Notes under the pieces: generated by a model
Database searches by the model: none
What the model was told of the DNA's origin: nothing
Seen by the model: only the letters and a program-made list of their open reading frames with translations
Translations under genes and position numbers: made by a program
Shown here: positions 11,529 to 22,030 of the stretch, one piece after another
How positions within the stretch are numbered: the first letter of the stretch is position 1
Layout: every line of letters begins with the position of its first letter
Assembly (NCBI GenBank): GCA_016648135.1
Contig: JADDOH010023038.1
Span: 186,001 to 250,000 of the forward strand
Direction of reading: 5' to 3'
DNA length: 64,000 nucleotides
Origin: Agrypnia vestita
Lineage: Eukaryota; Arthropoda; Insecta; Trichoptera; Phryganeidae

Positions 11529-12125
11529 TTGGTACACAACCTAGTGCATCGCCTGATGTCAATATGTTTTAGTTATTTTAAAAACAAATCTAACAGCTCC
11601 GAGAAAAATACAGAAGCTGAGATCAAAGGGATTGCTTTCTTGCCTTATATCCATAATGTAACAGACAGGATTGCCAAAGCGCTCAAGAAACAGAATATTA
11701 AGACAGTGTTCGGCACAAACAACAAGGTTAATGACCTCTTAAGACCAGCGAAGGATCGGGATCCCCTTGAGACCGACGGTGTTTATAGGCTCGATTGTCA
11801 AAATTGCGACAAAGTGTATGTGGGACAAACAGCACGCACGATTTCAAAGAGGGTTGATGAGCATAAAAGAGCATGCAAACTCGGTCACCCGGAAAAATCG
11901 GCATTGGCTGAGCACTTTCTAGATACGGGCCACCATTTTTCATTTGAGCCAAAAATCTTAGGAAAGCCCAAAAGTCACCACACGCGCCTGGTCAAAGAAG
12001 CAATCGAAATATACAAGCACCCGGTAAACATTAATAGGGATGACGGTCTTAAGTTAAGAACATCGTGGTATCCGGCGCTGCAGGATAAATCAAATAGACG
12101 ATCCGCACAGTCCGACATCCGTTAG
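11529..12125 (+). CDS. Penelope-like element GIY-YIG endonuclease (5'-truncated)
   Basis: This encodes the C-terminal endonuclease of a Penelope-like retroelement, which nicks target DNA to prime reverse transcription. In the 198-codon frame, a linker (residues 33-80, with FLPYIHNVTDRI) leads into the GIY-YIG core: GVYRLDC at 84-90, KVYVGQTAR at 95-103, the conserved Arg in ISKR at about 108, EH at 111-112, and a HPVNIN segment near residue 165. The frame has no ATG in a sensible place (the first in-frame codon used is TTG), so it is the surviving end of a longer polyprotein. The reverse transcriptase expected upstream is not seen. The frame stays open to its stop and is followed by a typical Penelope-like tail, so the truncation may be fairly recent. 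Confidence 0.85.
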   Translation: MVHNLVHRLMSICFSYFKNKSNSSEKNTEAEIKGIAFLPYIHNVTDRIAKALKKQNIKTVFGTNNKVNDLLRPAKDRDPLETDGVYRLDCQNCDKVYVGQTARTISKRVDEHKRACKLGHPEKSALAEHFLDTGHHFSFEPKILGKPKSHHTRLVKEAIEIYKHPVNINRDDGLKLRTSWYPALQDKSNRRSAQSDIR

Positions 12126-12420
12126 TAGATATATAAAAACACTACAAGAAGACACACACCTTGCTTTCGACACGGTACTGCAATCCAGTATTTAACATAT
12201 ATAACACAAACTTGGAGACACCCTGACTTCGGTACGGTATTGCAAGGTAATACTTAACCTACACTTCAACACTCACTCATCACATCAGCCCTGATGATGG
12301 ACCCTGCAATGGGATCCGAAACGTTGGCCAGAGAGGTCACACACACACGGCAGAATATCCCAGAAAACTATACACAGAAGATTCTGAACGGCCGTGAAAA
12401 CCTAAGGACATTTTTATCGT
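12126..12420 (+). mobile_element. Penelope-like element 3' tail
   Basis: Non-coding tail following the GIY-YIG frame. Signature words are TATTGCAAGGTAATACTTAA, CCCTGATGATGGACCCTGC, GGGATCCGAAACGTTGGCC and ATATCCCAGAAAA. The same words recur at 1885-2035 and in two head-to-head fragments at 49490-49790, so this tail defines the family in the window. Confidence 0.75.
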
Positions 12421-12481
12421 ATCCAGACAAGTGACACAAGTAAGTAGGTACTATTATTGTATTCGAAATATCCTCGCATAT

Positions 12482-12811
12482 TAAAGAGTTAAGATTGTTA
12501 TTACGGTCTTAAGACATATTTAGCTGTAACTGGTTGCGGATATTTTATACGAACCGTATGTTTTTCCGAGAAACGATTCTCGACGTTTCGTTGAATTATT
12601 ATTCAACGTCATCAAGAGGACGACCTTTACCCGCGGACGTAGAGGGCGGACTGATTAATACTTCCGAGGGCATAAATTATATACAACAAAGTGCATCCGC
12701 GGGAAAAGGTTGTCCTCCTGATGATGTTGAATAAGAATTCAACGAATCGTCGAGAATCGTTTCTCATAAAAACATACGGTTCGTATAAAATATCCGTAAT
12801 CAGTTACAGTT
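12482..12811. mobile_element. foldback element flanked by 16-bp direct repeats
   Basis: From about 12520 to 12810 the sequence folds on itself. AGCTGTAACTGGTTGCGGAT pairs with the complement of ATCCGTAATCAGTTACAGTT, then ATTTTATACGAACCGTATG, GAAACGATTCTCGACG, CGTTGAAT and TCATCAAGAGGACGACC have inverted partners. Arms are about 115 bp. The string AAATATCCTCGCATAT occurs at both flanks (12466-12481 and 12812-12827). No transposase is encoded. Confidence 0.85.
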
Positions 12812-13059
12812 AAATATCCTCGCATATGATGTAGGCACAGACAGCAAGAATTATATTTATGTAGACTAGCTATAAACACGTCAAAAAAGACCTAGGTACT
12901 TTTATTGTATATTTCGGCCACCAGTTAAGGTTGTGAAAACAGCGCCATCTAGAGTAGCGTAGCATATTGATAACGTCAGTGGTGAAAATTATTTAAATGA
13001 ACAATATCGCTTTGGGTATTGATATATTCCATGTGTCTGATTATTATAATTATTATTAG

Positions 13060-13395
13060 AGCCATGTGATAGCGTTAGTGACGGACATCGGGACTAGTAA
13101 TATTTTAAATAAAAATAGATAAAATAAAAAATTAATAATTAATACCAATGACATATACGATATACCTAGTAATGGACTCACTTACCTATTGGTTTTAATT
13201 TTCATCAAACTAAAATATAAAAAAAATATAAATATTTAAAAAAATAATCTAATTAACAGAACTTTATTAAAAAGGCGTGAACTCAATATGTTCATTTTAT
13301 TTAATAATTATTTTGAAATTATACTATTTTGGAAACGGAATGAGATCAGCTATATGATAGGAAGTTAATTAAGGACGGACATTCGAAATTATTAA
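13060..13395 (+). repeat. dispersed repeat (uninterrupted copy)
   Basis: Contains GCGTTAGTGACGGACAT at the left, ACCAATGACATATACGATAT in the middle and GGAACGGAATGAGATCAG with CGGACATTCGAAATTA at the right. The minus-strand relative at 16085-16990 has the same order but is split by a Helitron. A further right-end piece is at 24330-24410. Non-coding; class unknown. Confidence 0.65.
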
Positions 13396-14029
13396 TTATT
13401 ATCATTGGTGATAATAAATTATTGCATACATAAGTCCTGTGTCAATTTAAAATAATACATTGGTACAAAAATATAGCATCTGAGATAGTTAAGCATCATA
13501 CTACGAAAATAAGTGTTGTGAACATAGTAGTGTAGTGTTGGTCCTGACAAAGAGATGAGTATGTCTCGAAACCGATAGACCTAAAATCTGGTAGTGGTTT
13601 ATACTAATTTAACTAACACACTGTTAAAGTGTCTTGCAGTTGAAAAAGATAATAAATGACTACTTTGATAGTTATGTACATCTTGCGGGTGTGTGTTGTA
13701 TTGCAGATTTATTTGACATTACTCTAATAATAATCTAGTAATAAAAAATACCCTGTGAAGGGGGGAAGAGGATAGAAGCAAGTGTTTAAACATTAATGAT
13801 AACGATCCGGCAATGAATACGAATTGCTAAAATACATATCGAATTAAAAACGCAAACAAAATAAGAAGATAATTGCACTTGATTTATTTATCTACATATG
13901 ATTAGGTTCGTTCGATTAGGTATAATTTTGGCAGGTACAGTATATCTAGGTATTCGTAACATCATAAAAATAATGAAAAATAAAACCGTCAAAAATATAA
14001 AAACATTATTAGGTTTCTACCTAACTCAT
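13396..14029. other. no gene seen
   Basis: AT-rich. A short string at 13534-13570 (CCTGACAAAGAGATGAG followed by CTCGAAACCG) vaguely resembles Penelope-like tail endings, but it is too short to call. Confidence 0.4.
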
Positions 14030-14860
14030 CATTAGTTGTTTCCCCATGGGGGGTATGAAGAGAAGTTAGAGCGTCATTTATGACATTCCCTATAATTATT
14101 CAATTATGTGTGCGGACTACCTATACATACATTATAACTCTTCTGAGTAGTAAATTTTGTACAAAAAAGTGTGTGAATGTGTACCATTTCTTGCACTCTT
14201 AAATTATTATGTACAGACCTAATTGGAAAGTAATTATCTATAAGTTAATTGTACAATATACTTCCCCGATGTTGGTGCATCTTCTTATCAGAGTCCAATT
14301 GGTCAATCATTACCTAATAAAATGTTGATCAATGTCGGTCTATTAAGGTAAACCTAAAAATTGGTTTCGCATATTTATTTCTCTGTGCGGGGATTGGAAA
14401 CATGTGCACGGAAAAAATTATAAGTGTGAAAACTTTGGTCATATAGTCTCCTGACAATCTAGTGGCGCCTAATCGCGCTTGTCGATTTTTGAGGCCTTTC
14501 AAAGGACTACTATCCAGGATCTGTTTAACCCGTCGTCACAAGTGTTTCGCGAACTTCAGGTATTTCAGGTGTCATACTTCATTTATTTGTTTCACGCAGA
14601 TATACTACTGAAGTATTTTTTCGGTTAACTTTAATTCGGTTCACTATACTAAGAATAGTTTTACATTCACCTCCATTCTTCACTCTTATTAGGTACATAA
14701 CCGACCTTATTTCTATTTCAATCAGTCTGCTTTTTTTCCTCTTTTGCCTGGTGCAAGTTTTACTTTCATACATCTGTGTTGTTATTAAGACTCTATTATA
14801 CACCGTTAATCTTGCCTCGGTTGAGATATCTCCATTAGCAGGGCATACGGGCACTAGGTT
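14030..14860 (-). pseudogene. decayed LINE RT downstream region
   Basis: On the minus strand, 14579-14854 reads ARLTVYNRVLITTQMYESKT and then RLIEIEIRSVMYLIRV. This corresponds to the conserved block after the RT catalytic core of insect LINEs (alternating hydrophobic helix, 'Y-G-x-E-x-W' region with W lost). Downstream, toward 14030, the reading is broken. The extreme end at 14040-14065 (TTTCCCCATGGGGGGTATGA) matches the layout of the LINE ends at 7018 and 6310. No function remains. Confidence 0.6.
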
Positions 14861-14984
14861 ATGGTATCCAAATTATATATATTTAAGTAGATATAGCTAT
14901 GCAGTTGAAATTACATATACCTATAACTACACATGAAAAGACGATTCAGTACCTAAATATGTGCAATGTTAGAGAAAAATATAA

Positions 14985-15412
14985 TTAGGCCGGAGATAAG
15001 CGACATTTGCATTTTTTTTTTCAATATTTCTGGCTCATCATTTGAAAAAAGTTAGATTGTCATGAAAGTATTTCAAATTGAATATCAAAAATTCATTCGC
15101 TTTGATTCAAGTCAAATAAAATGATGAAAACCTTGCAAAAACTTGAAAAATATTTTTTGCAAAGTTTTTATTATATTATTTGATTTGTATTAAAACGAAT
15201 GAATTTTAAGTATTCCATATAAGTTACTGTAGTTGATAGTCCAACGTTTTATAGAAAAATTCTCAGAAATATTGAAAAAAAAATCGCGCTTTGATTGCGC
15301 TTATCTCTGTAACTGTCGACATTTTACCGAAAGTGTAAAGGATATTTTCTATTCAAAATTGAATGATAAACACTTCTTCGACATTTTTTCTACTAGCTGC
15401 GAGATACCCTGT
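14985..15412. mobile_element. copy of the foldback family (diverged ends)
   Basis: The inner palindrome matches 7760-8286: ATTCATTCGCTTTGATTCAA, GTCAAATAAAATGATGAAAA, ATTCCATATAAGTTACTGTA and TCCAACGTTTTA occur in the same order. The outer arms differ from that copy but still end in ATACCCTGTATA on the right. It is therefore an older or subfamily member. No coding sequence. Confidence 0.7.
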
Positions 15413-15469
15413 ATATAACAAATAGGTATTTCCAATAAATGAAAACGTAAACATTTAAAATTAATTATC

Positions 15470-15800
15470 ATGTCCAATAAGAAAGCATTCTGCCCAAATG
15501 AGTGCGGTTTTGTCGCATTTTTAAACTTCGAACACAAAAACAAAGATCTACCAAAGTCCCGCAGTCCTCATCCGCAAGGATTCGCCGCCGCGTACAGAGG
15601 CCAGACGCGAGCGCGCCGTCCCTCTCGCACTCGTAGAAATGCAGATCTCGCCCGAGATAAAGGAAGGTAACGCTTTCTTTGTCTGGGAAGGATTCACCTG
15701 GCGGGGCAGAGTTGAACCGCGCGCGTTGTCTCTGTCGCACTCGCGCGTTGTGAACCCGATCCGTTTTGGCTTATTAATATGTGCGACGGATCGGGTAATT
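15470..15800. other. GC-rich patch, no gene assigned
   Basis: Open frames on both strands overlap here, but none has a recognisable domain. The composition is GC-rich with two CTCTCGCACTCG-like words (near 15623 and 15730). It might be a host promoter or first-exon region or a GC-rich repeat. No call is made. Confidence 0.35.
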
Positions 15801-16084
15801 TGACACAATTAGCTGCAAATGATATTTTTTCTTAGAAGGACGCATTTTTTATAAATTGTGACAATACAGAACGACTGGAGCTTTGCTTGCGATCGTTACT
15901 GGCCGTATGTTGACCGTAAAACTTATATATTATGTTTTAAATATAATTTAATACCAGAAAAGGTAGGTACGTGATCTTATACTAGTACAACCCAGGAACG
16001 TACAAAATTGATTTATAAAAATAAAATTATAATTGAAATTAAATATTTATTTCCTAATGAAATATTTAAATCAAAATCCCCAAT

Positions 16085-16990
16085 AATCATAGGTAATTTC
16101 GAATGTCCGTCCGTAACTTCATATACAACTAGCTGTCCTTACCCGGCGTTGCACGGGTTAAGGATTAAGTTTAAAATAAATTTGTGAGGGTAAACAAAGG
16201 TTCGATTCGAATGGTATAGATTTGCATCGAAAATATATAAGCGGAGGGAAAGGGTTAAAAGAATAGGGGGGAAATGCCGAATGTACCTATGTTACCCGCC
16301 GAGTCCTAACGAATAAGTTTCCAAATTTTGAGGTCTGATCGGCCGAAAGGTACAGATTTACCTAGAAAATATGTCAAGGGGAGGGGAGAATAGGGAGGAA
16401 ATGTCACCTATGATACCTACCCGCCGAGTCCTAAAGAATAAGTTTCCAAATTTTGAGTCCGATCGGTCAAACGGTACAGATGTGTATCGAAAATATGTCA
16501 GGGGGAGGGGAAGGGGTATGAGAATAGAGAGGAAATGTTGCCTATGTTACCCGCCGGATCCTAAAGCATAGGTATGCAAAATTTGAATCGAATCAGACAA
16601 ACGGTGTGGATTTGTATAGAGAACAGACAGACAGACATTGAGTTTTATAGGTATAGATAGATGATCTCATTCCGTTTTCAAAATTAGTATGATTTCAAAA
16701 ATGTTATTGAATAAAATGAAATCATTGACTTTACGCATTTTTGATAAAATATCTACCTACTCTGAATTAGATATATATTTTAAATTTTTAGATTTTTATA
16801 TTTCAGTTTAATGAAAATTATAACTAATAAATGTATCCATTACTATATCGTATATGTCATTGGTAGGTACTAATCATTAATCTAAATATATAACATCTCA
16901 ACTATCATACAAATATCTCTACTTAACAATGTCCGTCACTAACGCCACCAGATGGCACAAATAATGATGAGGCGTATAAAATGTGTTTTT
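16085..16990 (-). repeat. dispersed repeat interrupted by a Helitron
   Basis: This is the reverse-orientation relative of 13060-13395. The right part (16665-16950) carries GGAATGAGA, ATATCGTATATGTCATTGGT and GTCCGTCACTAACGCCA as complements of the other copy. The left part (16085-16128) carries TAATTTCGAATGTCCGTCCG. The Helitron at 16129-16664 lies between them. A partial duplicate of its end (ACAATGTCCGTCACTAACGC) follows at 17008-17065. Confidence 0.65.
16129..16664 (-). mobile_element. non-autonomous Helitron, 536 bp
   Basis: On the minus strand the element begins TCATCTATCTATACC, next to a host A. It ends with a GC hairpin (CCCG...CGGG around TGCAACGC), nine bases, then CTAG next to a host T. 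These are the terminal signatures of Helitrons (5' TC, 3' hairpin plus CTRR, A/T insertion). The interior has three imperfect units of about 115-150 bp, each containing TTACCCGCCG, GAGTCCTAA and AAATTTTGAG. No Rep/helicase gene, so it is non-autonomous. Relatives: 19770-20015, 39590-39880 and 40600-41171. Confidence 0.75.
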
Positions 16991-17069
16991 TTTTTTTTTT
17001 AATTCTCTACATAACAATGTCCGTCACTAACGCTACCACATCTCACAAATAATAACGAGGTAAAATAAG

Positions 17070-17815
17070 GAAAAAAAAGTTCTCAATTTACGACTTGTTT
17101 TAACCAGCGACACACGACCATAGAAAGGCGAACCCGTGAGCGTTTGATCATAAAAAGCGATAGAGTGGGTACTTACGTGCGAACTAGGGCGAACCTGACC
17201 GAAATAACCTTGCGACAGACAAATGTGTAGCGAATTAAAGATGTAGGGATGGAATTAAAGAACTACCGGGATGGAATTAAAGAACAGTGCTCCGATTAAA
17301 ATCGTTTACAGTGATTTAATGGAATTAACCAATCGATAATTAATTTCAAATGTATTATTTAGTCAGGGGATCGTAGCTTTGGGAGGAAAATGAAACACTA
17401 TTAACTATTTAAACTTAAATTTATTATTTAATGCGCAAAGTCAGTGGACGCGAATTTAATCGAAGCGCTGCTCATTATTACCTACACACTAAATGTTTCT
17501 AAAATATTTCACATACCACTAACTTTGTAATCCGCTCTAATTATCACTCCTGAATAACTTGTCTCCCGTATACTGATGCTCGTTGCTGAAATCACTCAGG
17601 TTCGCACTAGAAAACATCTTGCTTTCCGGTAGGTACTTTCTTGATTTACTATCGCTGGAACAAACACGCGTTGGCCACACTGCTAGCCGCCGCTGTCCTG
17701 TCATTCCTCTCTATTCCCGTAAAATTTCATTCCCCGTTTCCAGGCGATTCTCGCCGAGAATATTTACCTTACAAGGTCTGTAACACTTCAAAAATATTAT
17801 TTAGTTTACTAGACG
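17070..17815. other. no gene seen
   Basis: A short direct repeat of AGGGATGGAATTAAAGAAC-like words lies at 17240-17285. Small frames around 17583-17783 have no recognisable similarity. Confidence 0.4.
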
Positions 17816-17819
17816 CATA

Positions 17820-18175
17820 GGTCTTTTCATACAAGCTTGCAATTGAGTTGTATTAAGTTTACAGATACGAGAGGGGCGCATCCGTAAACTTAACACAACG
17901 AAACAATGCGCGTATTGTGTGAAAAGACCCGTGAAAAATCACGGAGGAGGCCTAAAATAATTGTTCGCGTCTTAGCTAAGCCCTGCTCTTACAATGTGTA
18001 TAGTATATTTTTGACGCGCCAGTGAGAAGTGGTGTCGGCTATGTCGCTTAGTTGCCCTGTTGCCGTCCGCGCGTCTGAGGTTCGTGCCTTTCTCTAGCCG
18101 TGTAATTTCGTTTTTTAATTCCGGGAATTTACACTGTTACGAGACAGACAGACGACGAAATTATTATATTTAGAT
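17820..18175 (+). mobile_element. foldback plus CAGACAGAC-tailed dispersed repeat
   Basis: 17820-17927 is a foldback: GTCTTTTCATACAA pairs with TTGTGTGAAAAGAC, and inside it ATTAAGTTTAC pairs with GTAAACTTAA. Its right arm contains ACACAACGAAACAATG, shared with the hairpins at 37815-37874 and 58999-59058. It is followed by CGTGAAAAATCACGG and then, from 17960, by a dispersed body (GTCTTAGCTAAGCCCTG) ending in ACAGACAGACGACGAAATTA. Whether this is one element or two adjacent ones is not resolved. Confidence 0.55.
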
Positions 18176-19079
18176 TGTGTACTGCAGTATTCGCAAATAA
18201 TATTTTATACCGCTTGGTAAGTAAAAACATTACACTAAAACATTGGCGGTATCTGGTATTTGAAATCAACCAGGACTGCAGATCGCATCGGAGTGATAGG
18301 TTATATATTGCCCGGAGCCCAGCCTCAAGCGATCTCACCACGAGAATGTGGAATCTGGGCACAGATAACGCTCACGTCCCAGAGACGTGCCTCGGGTGCC
18401 GAGCAGCTCTCGCGAGATCAGCTCGCCTGCCCAGCGGTTGAGGTGAGACTCTGACAATGAACATTGACACACATTCCTGATCCGTGATTAGACGATATAT
18501 TTATTATTTTCATAATAAGTTATTCCGTAGCTGTGTGGGTTTACAGTGTGAAGGAAGGCTGCCTCGCAACATCAGAAGACATCTCTTACCGACGTCCTTT
18601 TCTCTTAACCCTTGTCCCTTCTGCACTCCTGGTAATCAGTACAGATATTAAATGTCAATCAAAATATTGGATGTCGTAATTTCAAGATTCTAGATTTATT
18701 TATCTCACATTTACAGACACATCATTTTATAATGTTTACAAAAATATATAGGTAACCATGTTTAATAGTTGCTGAGGGTCTTGGCAGCAAAGTAAACACT
18801 ACATTAATTTGATACTAAGTTGAAAATACATTGATAAGTTATAAGTTAGGCACGTTGGGGGAGTTATTTTAGTACGCAACGAGTTGTCCTCTTTGGTGGG
18901 AGATTAATTTCACCTATTGACAAGTACTATTTTATCATATCTTCTGAGGCCAAGATTTGAAAAAGGCAAGTGATACCTTGTCGAAACGTCGACGTAAGTT
19001 TTCTAAGGAAAACCACCCTCGAACGTGATGCAGAGAAAATCCAAGCGAAAATCCAAGAGAAAATACACGAATGCTCGCG
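18176..19079. other. no gene seen
   Basis: A moderately GC-rich patch at 18270-18450 has overlapping frames without similarity. Near 18960-19000, GAAAAAGGCAAGTGATACC followed by TTGTCGAAACGTCG is a word pair often seen at retroelement 3' ends; it is left unassigned. Confidence 0.4.
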
Positions 19080-19290
19080 GAAACCTCAAATTTATCTTAT
19101 ATATTTTCCTTTAATTTTTGTATTTCTACATTTTTTCTTATTGTTTTATATAGTATTGTATTATTTAATTTAAATATTAAATTGTTAATTATAACTGCCC
19201 CAGAAGAGTTTAACCTAATGGGCGTCATAGGCTATAGAAAAAAGTTTATTTGTAATTGTGTTAATATAAATAAATAAATAAATTAATATC
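19080..19290 (+). mobile_element. probable LINE 3' untranslated tail
   Basis: A T-rich stretch followed by TTAACCTAATGGGCG and a terminal AATAAATAAATAAAT tail. The layout is that of the other LINE 3' ends in the window (1880, 20466, 45362). No coding part is attached. Confidence 0.4.
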
Positions 19291-19364
19291 GACAGTCTCT
19301 ACGTAGGTACCTATATTGCCTTTTTCTTATTATCATTATTCTTCTACCCCTTATTATATTGGGT

Positions 19365-19620
19365 CGGGGTCCCTACACGCATGAAGGGTTCCAATGTTTC
19401 CTATCTTGGGCTTCGCTCTCTAGGACGGCCCCTTGGTTTCTGCCTTCTGATTTTGCCTGGAATATCCGCTTTGACAGATCTATCTCCTGGCATCCGCAAG
19501 ATATATCCCAGCCACCGTAACTGTGATTTCTTGATCAAAGTCAATAAGGGTTCTACTTATCTTATTTGAGTATTTCTGATTCTGTCGCTCCTGGTAACTC
19601 CTACTATTCCCCGTAGAAAT
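19365..19620 (-). pseudogene. LINE RT C-terminal relic
   Basis: Minus-strand readings in two frames give GVTRSDRIRNTQI, then LADAR, then DRSVKADIPGKIRRQKPRGR and PRERSP. The order 'R-x-D-R-I-R-N' then an R/K-P-R-G-R-P segment matches the C-terminal region of insect LINE polyproteins. At least one frameshift and a stop separate the pieces. Confidence 0.6.
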
Positions 19621-19769
19621 CCCACTACACTAGGGTTGGCCTGAAAACTGATTTGTATACTGCCAACTTGCTGAGCTCCGTACTAAGCGAAGTGGACTGA
19701 AATGTGATATTATTTATAAGAAAATAATATCACAGTCTACTACACCAATCCTAGAGCTTTTTTCCAAAA

Positions 19770-20015
19770 GAATACCCCTCCCCACCTCTATCACTATCTG
19801 ATATATTTTCGATGCAAATCTGTACCGTTTGACCGATCGGACTCAAAATTTGGAAACTTATTCATTAGGACCCGGCGGGTGTACATATGTGACATTTTCT
19901 CCCCCCCCCCTTTTACCCTTTCCCCTCCCCTGATATATTTTCGATGCAAATCTATACTGTTCGAATCGAACCATTGTTTCCCGCCACAAATTTATTTTCA
20001 ACTTACGAACAGGTA
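19770..20015 (+). mobile_element. Helitron fragment, same family as 16129-16664
   Basis: Reads, on the plus strand, GATATATTTTCGATGCAAAT, CTGTACCGTTTGACCGATCG, ACTCAAAATTTGGAAACTTA and GACCCGGCGGG, the complement of the internal units of the 16-kb Helitron. It runs to GAACAGGTAGT, where the CTAG end has become GTAG and the terminal hairpin has been lost. Truncated at its 5' side. Confidence 0.6.
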
Positions 20016-20209
20016 GTACTGGAATAAAGACATAAATAAAAATAATTGGTTCAGCAGAAGTTATTAATCCTCAATGTTACTTGCTAAAAGTACTGAATTA
20101 TCTGCACCATCATGAATTTGGCTATATGATTGATGTTTTCAATGACAGTCTAGTGAAAATAAAGTTTAAAGAAACAATACTATTTCATTACTAACTGCTG
20201 TTAATATAT

Positions 20210-20466
20210 ACATGTAATGATGTGTAATATATATTTTTAATGTATTTTATATTTTAATTTTTAATTTTTATACTCATATTTTAATGCTTATACTTTCACT
20301 GCTTATATTATTTATTGCTTATACATGTACCTACTTATATATATGAATATACTTGATATTTTACTGCTTATTTCTCATATTGTTTAATGTATACCTATAC
20401 TTTCTGAATTTAATGTAATATTTTTTATATAAAAGCCTGTAATGGGCGTATATAAGTAAGTAAATA
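20210..20466 (+). mobile_element. LINE 3' untranslated tail
   Basis: Contains CCTGTAATGGGCGTATATAA followed by a GTAAGTAAATAA tail. The equivalent GGGCGTATATATACTG plus AATAATAATAAA tail ends the LINE copy at 45362-46395 (minus). No coding part remains. Confidence 0.5.
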
Positions 20467-20829
20467 ACGTAGATGATGCAGTACTTCTTGCAAGTAGCGC
20501 GAGTTGTTCAGAATCTCCCCATTTATGACAAGTCCTTGAGTAGCTTCTTGAGCAATTTTTATTACATTTTACATCAGTTTGATAGTCCATCCAGATTCCC
20601 AGCAGCAGACGGGTCAGCTCGAGATGATGTCTCCTGCATACAGCGAGGGTTTCTAGCAGCCACGGCAGCCGCGGTGGGCAGTGGCGCTTCTGCCCGCTCT
20701 CCGCAAACGACCGCTTGTTCTATTAATGGCGCTGTTTGCGCTGCCAAGAAACCAATGACAATCGAATCACGCGTCCATCACTGTCGAATACAGGGGTGCA
20801 GCCCGCAATGATGGAAATAATTGTTTTCT
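20467..20829. other. no gene assigned; GC-rich patch
   Basis: A 112-codon plus-strand frame (20473-20811) covers a GC-rich patch but shows no domain, signal or conserved motif. Alternative frames overlap it. It could be part of a decayed element; not called as a gene. Confidence 0.35.
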
Positions 20830-21400
20830 TTAAATATTAAAGAAAACACATTAATATTGTGAAGCCGCAATTTCAGAACAAAGTTCTGTGAATTATTAAC
20901 AAATTTATTTATCAATTAGGAAAGACATACAGAAAGATCAAATTAACGAAAAGTATTTCAGATGCTACCGGGGTCCGAACCAAGCACTCTATCCGGGAAC
21001 GTCGCGATATTCAATTTCAACTTTGTTCGCATATATGACGTGTTGTATCAAATGTTTCCAAAAATTAAAAATGAGTTAAAATAATTTAATTCTGGCATCC
21101 ACTAGCATTAGATATACAAATTTATTTTTGACTATCGCATTATAAAAAGTGGATTGCTTTCAAAAACTTTCAAAAACTAACTAATCAATTAATAAAAGAG
21201 ACATTTAAGGTCGAAACTTGTTCGTTAATTTACTTATCTGCCGGCGAAATTGGATAACGCGCCATTCCCGGGTACAGTGAGGTCCATTGGTTCGAATCCC
21301 GACAGCAGCTAAAATATTTTTTCGTTAATTTGATTTTTCTTTATTTCTTTTCTAATTAATTAATAATTTTGTTAATAATTTCTATAAGTTTAATTTATTA
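20830..21400. mobile_element. foldback with tRNA-like arms (older copy)
   Basis: The right arm at 21240-21313 reads like a tRNA head: an A-box-like GGCGAAATTGGATAACGCG and a B-box GGTTCGAATCC. An AT-rich tail follows, with TTTTTTCGTTAATTTGATTT and CTTTTCTAATTAATTAATAA. The left arm (20880-21010) is the inverted counterpart, with a degenerate B box (GGGGTCCGAACC). The two heads face each other about 200 bp apart. The same arrangement, tighter, is at 28850-29225. No discrete tRNA fold with a clean anticodon stem could be built. Confidence 0.6.
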
Positions 21401-21454
21401 GACATGATTACTTTCTTCTCCCTTTTCTTTTATTAGTATTTTATTGACGGATCA

Positions 21455-21720
21455 GTCATGGTCGAGTGACAAGGACGTCCAGCTCTCTCTCCATCTCTTT
21501 GGTGGTCTCCTTGGCGGTCGGCGCCCCTCTGGGATCCCGCGCATCGCGGCTCTGGGTAGTCTCGTCTGCTCCATTCTCTCGACATGGTCCCTCCAGGAAC
21601 ACCTTCTCTGCCTGCCCCATCTTACAATGTCTTCTATGTCGCAGGTTCTGCGGATTTCCGCATTGGGTGCTCTGTCTCTGAGGGTCTTGCCCGTAATAGG
21701 TCTTAGGGTCTACATGATTT
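21455..21720 (-). pseudogene. LINE C-terminal relic
   Basis: On the minus strand one frame gives KTLRDRAPNAEIRRTCDIED, then IVRWGRQRRCSWRDHVERME, QTRLPRAAMRG and RRPPRRPPKRWRESWTS. The W-x-x-HVERM and basic proline-rich segments are characteristic of the C-terminal region of insect non-LTR polyproteins. The longer ORFs overlapping this interval on other frames are shadows. Confidence 0.7.
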
Positions 21721-21799
21721 TCCATGTACATGTTCCATGGGTCTACATGGAAAGTCTAGGGTCTACCATTTTCTCATATTATTGATTGATATGGCAGTT

Positions 21800-22030
21800 A
21801 CCTTGTGGGGCAACATGATTATCGATAGAATAAGAAAAGGGTCGCTCAGATGGTATGTGCATACTGAGCGAATGAACGAGGAAAGAATGGTAAGAAAAAT
21901 ATATAAGTGTTAACGGCACCAGAAAGAGAGGACGACCGCGGAAGACGTGGCTTGACCCGATTAATCAGATACTGGAGGATGGTTCTGTTAGAAGTCTCAA
22001 CAATAGTGTATTAGGACAGAAGGATGGTAA
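21800..22030 (+). pseudogene. LINE C-terminal relic
   Basis: Reads IDRIRKGSLRWYVHTERMNE and ERMVRKIYKC, then a stop. The homologous reading continues in another frame as TRKRGRPRKTWLDPINQILE and DGSVRSLNNS. It is a close match in layout to the minus-strand copy at 7010-7321, with the GHVERM motif changed to VHTERM. One stop and one frameshift. Confidence 0.75.

Noticed and set aside
20473..20811. 112-codon plus-strand gene
   Set aside because: GC-rich patch with competing frames and no similarity; not distinguishable from chance.
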